Source: Maritimibacter sp.
Lineage (GTDB): Bacteria > Pseudomonadota > Alphaproteobacteria > Rhodobacterales > Rhodobacteraceae
Direction: 5' to 3'
Length of the DNA: 8,721 nt
Assembly: GCA_020441225.1 (NCBI GenBank)
Contig: JAGRMP010000655.1
Location: forward strand, 1 to 8,721
In this document: positions 1 through 5,521 of the stretch, one piece after another
How the letters are laid out: every line of letters begins with the position of its first letter
Position numbering within the stretch: the first letter of the stretch is position 1
Position numbers and translations under genes: made by a program
Notes under the pieces: generated by a model
The model's input: only the letters and a program-made list of their open reading frames with translations
Told to the model about the DNA's origin: nothing
Databases searched by the model: none

Positions 1-654
1 AGGCATTATGAGTCCGCATCCTAGAGGCAAGCCCGCGATGCGCCATGCCCGCGCCGCCCGTTCAGCGATGGCCATGGCATCACTGCCTCGGAGTTTGGTG
101 GTAAGGGGCACGGGGCCTCCGGCTTGTTCAGGTGTTGCCTCGACTAGTTTTTCAGCAGCACGACGAAGTCTCTCAAGGGCCGGCCAAGCCTGTGCAAACC
201 TCAACTCGAACTCCAGCGCGGCAAGTCGAAACGCTTCATCGGATGAGCCGGCGGATGCTATGCCGAGGCGTTGGGCAACCACACCGGGCACCTGCGTCGA
301 GTTGGCCGTTTTGCCGTCACTGGTTTCGTAGCACTCGATGTCTGGCTTGCCGATCAGGCGATCAATCAGCTCGATGGTCTCGGGCGCAATCCCCTTGGTT
401 TTGTCCCCGCCCACGATCTCTCGCCTCTTCATCTCCAAGAGGGGGAGAGGTTTCACGGTGGAGATGGTCGCACCGAAATCCGGGCCTGCCTCGGATGTCA
501 CAAGCACGTCATGGTGCCACCCCTTGAACACCTCCTCAACCAGCGCCCTTGCATCCGGGTTGTCGCGCACAGCCGAGGCCGCCGGGACTTTCTCAATGAG
601 GTGCACCCAGAGGTCCGCGATCAGCGGTCCCCAGTCGAAATCCACGGCAGTCAT
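1..654 (-). CDS. Hypothetical protein coupled to the integrase (5' part; runs off left edge)
   Basis: The frame opens with ATG at 654-652, overlapping the integrase TGA by 4 bases (ATGA). It stays open for 218 codons to the window edge, so the C-terminus is missing. The protein begins MTAVDFDWGPLIADLWVHLI. It is soluble in character, with no signal peptide or membrane segment. Its first 70 residues are acidic and partly helical, and a helical stretch around residues 148-175 (AFRLAALEFELRFAQAWPAL and onward) is rich in Ala, Leu, Glu and Arg. I do not recognise a family or a catalytic motif. A long stop-free frame, a start exactly at the integrase stop and plausible codon use argue that it is real. 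The plus-strand open frames across the same DNA give low-complexity Arg/Ser/Pro proteins and look like shadows. Its position as the second gene after an island integrase suggests mobile-element cargo or an accessory factor; that is inference. Confidence 0.72.
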   Translation of the reverse strand, partial: MTAVDFDWGPLIADLWVHLIEKVPAASAVRDNPDARALVEEVFKGWHHDVLVTSEAGPDFGATISTVKPLPLLEMKRREIVGGDKTKGIAPETIELIDRLIGKPDIECYETSDGKTANSTQVPGVVAQRLGIASAGSSDEAFRLAALEFELRFAQAWPALERLRRAAEKLVEATPEQAGGPVPLTTKLRGSDAMAIAERAARAWRIAGLPLGCGLIMP

Positions 655-1952
655 GACCGCGCCCCCCCGTGGAGAGGCACTACCTGCCCTGCGGCATGGC
701 GCCCGGCCAAGAAATCAGCCCACTGGCCCATCACCGCACGGCGGCGCTCGAAAAGGTCGGTGCGCCGGTAGGCCCGCTCCACCTCGGAGCCGACGAGGTG
801 CCCGAGCGCTAGCTCGGCGAGGTCGCGCTCAACCCCGGTTTCAGCGGCCCAGTCGCGGAAGGTGCTGCGCAGCCCGTGCGGCACCGCGGGGCGCCCGCTC
901 CTCGCGTCAACCCAGCCGGCCCGGTCCGCATCTTCCTCGGCCTTTTGCATGCGGCGCATGACCGCGGAAACCGACATGTCGGATAGCTCCCCGCCCTGAG
1001 GTGCGGTGAAAATGAATTTGCTGCCCGCCATCCGCGGCACCGATTTCAACAGCTCAATCGCTGGGTCGCTCAGTGGTACCCTGTGTTCCTTTGCGGTCTT
1101 GGTCCTCGCGGCGGGCACGATCCAGATGCCCTTGTCGAGATCGACCTCGTCCCATTTCGCGCCCCGTGCCTCCCCAGACCTGACAGCCGTCATGGCTACA
1201 AACTCCAGCGCCCTTGCAGCCATGCCCTGACGCCCGCGCAGGGCCGAGAACCACGCGGGCGCATCATCCAAAGAAATCGCCGGCTGGTGCGCTGCCGCCT
1301 TGATCTTGCTCGGGGCGGGCAACAAGGCGTCGAGGTTGCCCCGCCACCGTGCCGGGTTCTCGCCCTCGCGGTATCCGGCCACCTTCGCCCAGTCGAGCAC
1401 CTTCTCGATCCGGCCGCGAAGGCGTAAGGCCGTCTCGGTTCTTGTCTTCCAGATCGGCTGGAGAACTCGCAGCACGTCACCAACCCCAATATCGGCAACG
1501 GCCGTGGCGCCCAACTCCGGGCTCGCGTGCGTGCGAAGCGAGCTGCCCCATGTCTGCCGATGGCGGGCATTTTTGAATTCATCGAGCTTGGTGGAGAGGT
1601 ACCGCTCCGTCGCCTCATCAAAGGTGAGCACCCGGACCTGAGCGGCCGCCTGCGCCGCCCTAGCGGCCTTCCTCTCCTCGATGGGGTCTATGCCCTGCCG
1701 GATCAGGTCCTGCGCCTCACGGGCCTTCTGGCGGGCGTCACCGAGGCTCACGCTCGGGTACGTGCCCAGCCCAATCGCCCGGCGCCTGCCGCCAATGCTC
1801 GCCCGCAGCAGCCAGCTCTTGGCCCCGGTAGCCGTGATTTGGAGAAGAAGGCCCGGCTCGCCGCCCACCGCGAACTTCGCGTTGCCGGCATGGCCCGGGT
1901 GTCTCAGGTGTTTCACCTCCGTGGCCGTCATTGCCCTCACGATCTTCGGCAT
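651..1952 (-). CDS. P4-type tyrosine recombinase/integrase
   Basis: Site-specific recombinase that would integrate and excise the element whose end lies here. The 433-residue protein has the usual P4-integrase layout. The N-terminal arm-binding domain (about residues 1-100) contains GAKSWLLRASIGGRRRAIGL and the LGTYPSVSLGDARQKAREA stretch. A core-binding region follows, then a C-terminal catalytic domain. The catalytic residues are all visible: Arg258 (TAVRSGEARG), a Lys in TKTAKEHRVPL (about 285), His359 and Arg362 (HGLRSTFRDW), His385 (ALGH) and Tyr395 (AYRR). I chose the ATG at 1952 because GGAAGGGA lies just upstream with normal spacing and because MPKIVRAMTATEVKHL is the usual family N-terminus. 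An upstream ATG at 2048 would add 32 residues of non-family sequence over DNA carrying repeated motifs. The 3' end contains a G7 run and overlaps the next gene by 4 bases. P4-type integrases commonly target tRNA or tmRNA genes. Confidence 0.95.
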   Translation of the reverse strand: MPKIVRAMTATEVKHLRHPGHAGNAKFAVGGEPGLLLQITATGAKSWLLRASIGGRRRAIGLGTYPSVSLGDARQKAREAQDLIRQGIDPIEERKAARAAQAAAQVRVLTFDEATERYLSTKLDEFKNARHRQTWGSSLRTHASPELGATAVADIGVGDVLRVLQPIWKTRTETALRLRGRIEKVLDWAKVAGYREGENPARWRGNLDALLPAPSKIKAAAHQPAISLDDAPAWFSALRGRQGMAARALEFVAMTAVRSGEARGAKWDEVDLDKGIWIVPAARTKTAKEHRVPLSDPAIELLKSVPRMAGSKFIFTAPQGGELSDMSVSAVMRRMQKAEEDADRAGWVDARSGRPAVPHGLRSTFRDWAAETGVERDLAELALGHLVGSEVERAYRRTDLFERRRAVMGQWADFLAGRHAAGQVVPLHGGARS

Positions 1953-1975
1953 TTTGCTGTCCCTTCCCATCTGGC

Positions 1976-2092
1976 GCACCAACCCACGCACCAATAAATC
2001 TGCGCTTTCAGGCACCACTGCGCAACAGATGGAAACAGGTTTTTTCACTAACCTACTGAGAAAGCTAGAGGAAAAACTACATCACGCACCAA
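1976..2092 (+). repeat. Iterated GCACCA motifs upstream of the integrase
   Basis: GCACCA occurs in the same orientation at 1976, 1988, 2012 and 2086. Three of the copies read GCACCAA. The first three start positions are 12 and 24 bases apart, roughly helical multiples. A 10-base string, CACGCACCAA, is exactly repeated at 1985-1994 and 2083-2092. A further 7-base tandem, CAACAGG twice, lies at 2090-2103. The location directly 5' of the integrase start is where arm-type integrase sites, excisionase sites or autoregulatory operators usually sit. The function is inferred from position only. Confidence 0.45.
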
Positions 2093-2107
2093 CAGGCAAC
2101 AGGTCTA

Positions 2108-2128
2108 TGGTGGCCCTCGGCTCCACCA
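2108..2128 (+). other. Possible attachment-site remnant (tRNA/tmRNA-like 3' end)
   Basis: GGCTCCACCA at 2119-2128 matches the acceptor-end style of tRNA-Ala and tmRNA genes, which end in CTCCACCA, and it lies about 170 bases upstream of a tRNA-targeting type of integrase. TGGTGG (2108-2113) and CCACCA (2123-2128) form a 6-bp inverted repeat. No T-arm or anticodon arm is present, so this is not a tRNA gene. A 10-base match can arise by chance, and the integrase/att orientation would make this the distal (attR-like) copy. Confidence 0.22.
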
Positions 2129-2182
2129 GATACCCAAACCAAAGCATTGAAGAGTAAAGCTTCAGGACAGCTGTCTCGTTCT

Positions 2183-2202
2183 TTGCCAACGTTGTTGCCA
2201 AC
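2183..2202 (+). repeat. TTGCCAAC direct repeat pair
   Basis: TTGCCAAC is exactly repeated at 2183-2190 and 2195-2202, with start points 12 bases apart. The joint between the copies includes the palindrome CAACGTTG (2187-2194). The spacing equals that of two of the GCACCA motifs nearer the integrase. It could be a protein-binding site of the mobile element (arm-type or excisionase); the sequence alone does not show which. Confidence 0.35.
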
Positions 2203-2609
2203 ATGTGGCACCCTATCGGGCGCGCGGGAATATCCGGGGCCAATTGCACTTCGCATCGGATTTCTTGTTGCGTGACCGCGTTGGCCCGCCGTTCCCTCCC
2301 TTTCGCTCTTCGCTGCATCCCGCATTGTTGCGTATTGTACGCTGTCCTGGCGCAGAATACCTGCGATCAATCCCCGCTGCAGACCCCATGAGTTGGGCTT
2401 GCGAGAACTGCGGGCGAACCCCGGCCGCCGCAGGCGCTCCGGCGCCCCGCGAGGGACCTGCCCCAGCCCGTCCTGCGGCGACGCGGCGCGCCGGATCGCG
2501 CCCGTCTGGCCGGTTCCGGCCGGTTCTGGCCCAAGTATTTGTTTCTCAGAGCAGACTTCTGGTCAGTTAAGCTCGCCCGACGACCCGGCTAGATTTGAGC
2601 CATCTTGTC

Positions 2610-2615
2610 GGGAGG
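2610..2615 (+). promoter_or_regulatory. Ribosome binding site of the acyl-CoA dehydrogenase
   Basis: GGGAGG lies 10 bases before the ATG at 2626. It decides the start against an in-frame ATG at 2605, which would place this Shine-Dalgarno sequence inside the coding region and add seven residues not expected in the family. Confidence 0.7.
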
Positions 2616-2625
2616 TTTACACGGG

Positions 2626-3792
2626 ATGGACTTTGATCTGAACGAAGAACAGCGGCTGTTCCGTGACATGGTCAGCCGGTTTGCGCAGACCGAGCTGGCC
2701 CCGGGCGCCGCCGAACGTGCCGCCTCGCCGGGCTATCCCTGGGATGTCGTAGCCAGGCTCGCCGAAATGGGCCTCCTGGGCATCCTCTTCGACGAGGCGG
2801 ACGGGGGCAGCGGCGGTACGCTTGTCGATGCGATCGTTGCCATCCAGGCCGTGGCCGAGGCCTGCCCGAAGTCGGGCGACGTGGTCCAGGCGGCCAATTT
2901 CGGCCCGGTCCGAACCTTTGTCGAATATGCGACGCCGGAGCAGAAGGCCCGCTTTCTGCCCGACATCCTGGCGGGCAAGGCGTTGATGTCTCTCGGAATG
3001 ACCGAACCCGGCGCCGGCTCGGCGGTGACGGAACTGACGACAACCGCCACGGCGGACGGCGACGATCTCATCATCAACGGCACCAAGGTCTTCGGCACGC
3101 ACAGCGACCTGGCCAACCTGTTTCTCGTCTATGTCCGCTTCGGTCCCGGCACCGGCGGGATCGGCTCGGTCCTGATCGAACGCGGCACGCCCGGCTTTGC
3201 GATCGGCAAGCCCTCCGCCTTCATGAACGGCGAGGCGTGGTGTCAGCTCTATTTCGACGACGTCCGGATCCCGAAAGAAAACGTCCTGTTGGGCCAGGGC
3301 GGGTTCCGCAAGCAGATCGCGGGCTTCAACGTCGAACGCCTCGGCAACGCGGCCCGGGCCGTGGCGGTCGGGCGCCACGCCTTCAACCTCGCGCGCGAAC
3401 ATGCGCTCACCCGCCGGCAGTTCGGCCGACCGCTGTGCGAGTTCCAGGGCCTGCAATGGAAATTCGCCGAGATGGAGCTGAAACTGGAGGCGGCACAATT
3501 GTTGTTGATGCGGGCTGCGGTGGGCGGTGCGACCGGGCTGCCCTCGGCCCACGACACCGCTCTGGCCAAGCTGGCCTGCAACGAAGCGGGCTATTTCGCC
3601 GCCAACGAGGCGGTGCAGATCCTGGGGGGCCTGGGCTTTTCCAGCGAAAGCACCGCGCAATACTGCCTGCGCCGCACGCGGGGATGGATGATCGCGGGCG
3701 GGTCGGTCGAGATCATGAAGAACCGCATCGCCGAAGGCATTTTCGGGCGCCGCTTCGACCAGCGTCCACCCCGGCCCGCGACGGCGGAGTAG
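2626..3792 (+). CDS. Acyl-CoA dehydrogenase family protein
   Basis: FAD-dependent alpha,beta-oxidation of an acyl-CoA thioester, passing electrons to electron-transfer flavoprotein; cytoplasmic. The 388 residues equal the usual family length. The N-terminal helical domain starts at MDFDLNEEQRLFRDMVSRFA. The middle beta domain carries the FAD-contacting MTEPGAGS (125-132) and NGTKVFGTHSDLANLF. The C-terminal domain has RRQFGRPL (263-270) and QILGGLG (331-337). The glutamate normally found in the C-terminal YEGT motif is not there: the corresponding segment reads IAGGSVEIMKNRIA, with Gly358 aligned to it. Glu237 in NVERL lies where isovaleryl-CoA and long-chain dehydrogenases keep their catalytic base. 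This suggests a branched or unusual acyl substrate, but does not fix it. The gene is transcribed alone and ends in a hairpin shared with the convergent neighbour. Confidence 0.95.
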   Translation: MDFDLNEEQRLFRDMVSRFAQTELAPGAAERAASPGYPWDVVARLAEMGLLGILFDEADGGSGGTLVDAIVAIQAVAEACPKSGDVVQAANFGPVRTFVEYATPEQKARFLPDILAGKALMSLGMTEPGAGSAVTELTTTATADGDDLIINGTKVFGTHSDLANLFLVYVRFGPGTGGIGSVLIERGTPGFAIGKPSAFMNGEAWCQLYFDDVRIPKENVLLGQGGFRKQIAGFNVERLGNAARAVAVGRHAFNLAREHALTRRQFGRPLCEFQGLQWKFAEMELKLEAAQLLLMRAAVGGATGLPSAHDTALAKLACNEAGYFAANEAVQILGGLGFSSESTAQYCLRRTRGWMIAGGSVEIMKNRIAEGIFGRRFDQRPPRPATAE

Positions 3793-3821
3793 CCCGCGCC
3801 CGGCATCGTTCAGGGCGCGGG
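3793..3821. terminator. Bidirectional hairpin between convergent genes
   Basis: A perfect 9-bp GC stem, CCCGCGCCC (3793-3801) with GGGCGCGGG (3813-3821), closes an 11-base loop. It begins directly after the dehydrogenase TAG and overlaps the last codons and the stop of the convergent minus-strand gene. There is no clear T-tract on either side. It probably ends transcription from both sides or protects the 3' ends. Confidence 0.55.
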
Positions 3822-4523
3822 TGTCAGCCCATGCGACGACAGGATCTGTCGACCCCGCGCCGTGCGCAGGTGGTCGACGAGAGCCTGGGCCGCCAGGGGC
3901 TCGCGCCCCGCGCACCGCCCGAGAGCAAGCCAGGTGTCGTTGCGCGCCACCTCGGCCAGATCGTCGATCACGGCAAGACCACCCACTTCGAGAAGCTCCG
4001 CCTTCTGCTGAAACCCGAGCGCCACCAGCCCATCCGCCACCGCTTGCCCGACCGGGCGGTCGGTGATGGTCTGGACCTTGGCCGACAAGGTGTCGCCCTG
4101 CCCCGATGCGGGCAGCAGCACATCGCGGAAGAACTTCCCGCTTCCCGCGGCCGACAGACCGATGGAGGGCGCTTCGGACAGGGCCTGCCACAGGCCCGCC
4201 GCGGTCGACAGGTCCGGGATCTCGGCGCCCGCCGCCACACAGAAGGCGACAGTCGAGGCAAAGACCCGCACCGGCGACCCGACCAGGCGCCCGGCCGCGA
4301 CCTCGGCCCGCGCCAGACCCTCCGGCAATATCACAAGATCGACCCTGTCTCCCGCCAGCAACCGGCTGGTGATGCTGTCCGGCGCGGGGCCCGTGGCGGG
4401 GCCATAGCAAAAAGCGACCAGCCCCGGTTCCATCTCCCGCGCCAGGGCCTCCAGCGCCGACGCAAAGGCCGCCGGCGCCAGGACGGTCAGGGCGGAAGCG
4501 GCGGCCGGGGCGGGCTGCGTCAA
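3810..4523 (-). CDS. ModA-like substrate-binding domain protein without signal peptide
   Basis: The 237-residue protein has the periplasmic-binding type II fold of molybdate-binding ModA proteins. The first strand and helix are at residues 12-30 (LTVLAPAAF, then ALEALARE), with LLAGDRVDLVILPEG at 55-69. The mid-domain AAGSGKFFRDVLLP is at 125-138, and the typical C-terminal ALVDHLRTARGRQILSSHGL is at 214-233. The sequence enters the fold almost at once; the first ten residues (MTQPAPAAAS) have no positive charge or hydrophobic core, so no export signal is seen. The ATG overlaps the TGA of the upstream alpha/beta hydrolase by 4 bases (ATGA), implying translational coupling. No ModB or ModC gene is nearby. 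A cytoplasmic ligand sensor or binding partner for the hydrolase pathway is possible; a real role in molybdate uptake is unlikely. Fold assignment is fairly sure, function unknown. Confidence 0.85.
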   Translation of the reverse strand: MTQPAPAAASALTVLAPAAFASALEALAREMEPGLVAFCYGPATGPAPDSITSRLLAGDRVDLVILPEGLARAEVAAGRLVGSPVRVFASTVAFCVAAGAEIPDLSTAAGLWQALSEAPSIGLSAAGSGKFFRDVLLPASGQGDTLSAKVQTITDRPVGQAVADGLVALGFQQKAELLEVGGLAVIDDLAEVARNDTWLALGRCAGREPLAAQALVDHLRTARGRQILSSHGLTPAP

Positions 4524-5245
4524 AGCATGTCCTCGAGCAGCGCAACCACGGCGTCCGGATCGTCGATCATCGGGTCGTGGCCGCAGTTTTCCAGGACCAG
4601 GGTCCGCCAGCTTGCATCCGCCCGGCAGCGCTCCAGTGCCGCATCGAAGCGCGGTTGCGGGAACAGCGGCGCCCGGACGTACAGTTTCCTGCCGACGCGG
4701 TCGCGGGCGCCGGACAGCTTCAGCGCCTGCAGGGACACGCCGATGGGCTGCGGGGTGATCTTCGCATCGACCCAGGCCGCGTCGTCATCGGACTGGATGC
4801 GCAGCGCCTTGGCATTCGGCCCCGGACGCGAGACCTCGCCCTTGGCCTGCGCCGCTTCGAAGGCGGCCGTCTGCTGTTCGTTCAGGAAATCCATGCCGCG
4901 CTGGCCGTCATCCGGCAGGAAGGCATCGAGGTAAACGATCGCCGAGACCCGGTCTTCGAGATGTTCCATCGCGCCGCTGACGACCCAGCCCGCATAGGAG
5001 TGACCGACCAGAACCGCGTCGGTCAGATCTTCCCATTTGAACACGTTCACCACGTCGTCGATGTGGGTCTGCAGGGTGATGTCGCCGCTCATCAGGTGCG
5101 AGCGCTCGCCAAGCCCGGTCAGTGTCGGGGTAAAGACGCGGTGGCCCTTGGCGTGCAGGCGGTCCCGGACCTTTTTCCACATCCAACCACCGTGCCCGGC
5201 ACCGTGGACAAGAACAAAAGCGCGGCCTTCCTTACCGGATTGCAT
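4520..5245 (-). CDS. Alpha/beta hydrolase (hydroxynitrile lyase/pyrethroid-hydrolase-type esterase)
   Basis: The 241-residue cytoplasmic hydrolase probably cleaves an ester or a similar small substrate. FVLVHGAGHGGWMW (10-23) is the first strand plus oxyanion-hole segment. GHRVFTPTLTGLGERSHL (34-51) is characteristic of the hydroxynitrile lyase/plant esterase/pyrethroid hydrolase subgroup. The nucleophile is Ser83 in GHSYAG, and the catalytic His is His223 in CGHDPM. I cannot place the acid residue with certainty. The ATG at 5245 is preceded by GGGAGA at good spacing. It is the first gene of a two-gene unit with the ModA-like protein, which it overlaps by 4 bases, and is divergent from the Bug-family gene. 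A dyad operator candidate lies 69 bases upstream and could control both directions. Confidence 0.93.
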   Translation of the reverse strand: MQSGKEGRAFVLVHGAGHGGWMWKKVRDRLHAKGHRVFTPTLTGLGERSHLMSGDITLQTHIDDVVNVFKWEDLTDAVLVGHSYAGWVVSGAMEHLEDRVSAIVYLDAFLPDDGQRGMDFLNEQQTAAFEAAQAKGEVSRPGPNAKALRIQSDDDAAWVDAKITPQPIGVSLQALKLSGARDRVGRKLYVRAPLFPQPRFDAALERCRADASWRTLVLENCGHDPMIDDPDAVVALLEDML

Positions 5246-5313
5246 GTCATTTCTCCCAGTTCGCTTTGTTGAGCCGACAGTCCGGCGACCCGTGATCGAC
5301 GCCTTCAGGCGGC

Positions 5314-5342
5314 AATTGAATGCAACATTCTTGCATCCAATT
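5314..5342. promoter_or_regulatory. Dyad operator candidate in the divergent intergenic region
   Basis: AATTGAATGCAA (5314-5325) and TTGCATCCAATT (5331-5342) are inverted arms matching at 11 of 12 positions around the spacer CATTC. Each arm is itself close to a TTG-N4-CAA palindrome. A further copy of the arm, TGCATTCAATT, lies at 5476-5486, 36 bases before the Bug-family ATG. This architecture fits binding by a dimeric repressor or activator controlling both divergent genes. No regulator gene is present in the window. The rest of the 5246-5521 gap is AT-richer and also holds a near-repeat, ACTTGAACATC (5387-5397) and ACTTCAACATC (5440-5450). Confidence 0.5.
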
Positions 5343-5521
5343 TCGTCTCGACCACTATGGAATACAGACCGCGCCGAAGCAATGAAACTTGAACATCCCT
5401 GTCAAAAGTATCCATGCCGTCAGCCATAACCAAAGGTACACTTCAACATCTGCAGGTTTCGGCCGAGCCTGCGGATGCATTCAATTAGAAGAAGAGTGCA
5501 TACACAACGGGGAGAAGACCA

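Larger units (their letters stand above)
2129..2625. other. Intergenic stretch without a recognisable gene
   Basis: I find no convincing gene here. The open frames give low-complexity Arg/Pro/Ala translations without a ribosome binding site or a family signature. The stretch holds the TTGCCAAC pair (2183-2202), a 10-base near-tandem GGCCGGTTC[C/T] (2508-2527, followed by another GGCC), and the leader of the acyl-CoA dehydrogenase. The left part is AT-richer and probably belongs to the mobile-element end. From about 2390 the sequence is very GC-rich. Confidence 0.5.

Noticed and set aside
1953..2048. Integrase starting at the ATG at 2048
   Set aside because: The extra 32 residues are unlike the family, and the DNA carries repeated motifs; the ATG at 1952 has a clear GGAAGGGA.
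2100..2200. A complete tRNA or tmRNA gene at the island end
   Set aside because: Only an acceptor-end-like string is present; no T-arm, anticodon arm or D-arm can be folded.
2203..2570. Short plus-strand open frames in the gap, including one with a CxxC
   Set aside because: No ribosome binding site, overlapping alternative frames, low-complexity Arg/Pro/Ala sequence; a single CxxC is not enough for a zinc-binding protein.
2617..4545. A 642-codon minus-strand open frame
   Set aside because: It is antisense to the acyl-CoA dehydrogenase and out of frame with the ModA-like gene. The translation is low-complexity Gly/Arg/Ala without a family signature; a shadow produced by high GC.
3237..4934. 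A 565-codon plus-strand open frame
   Set aside because: It overlaps three well-supported genes in other frames and has an Arg/Gly/Pro-rich translation with no recognisable domain.
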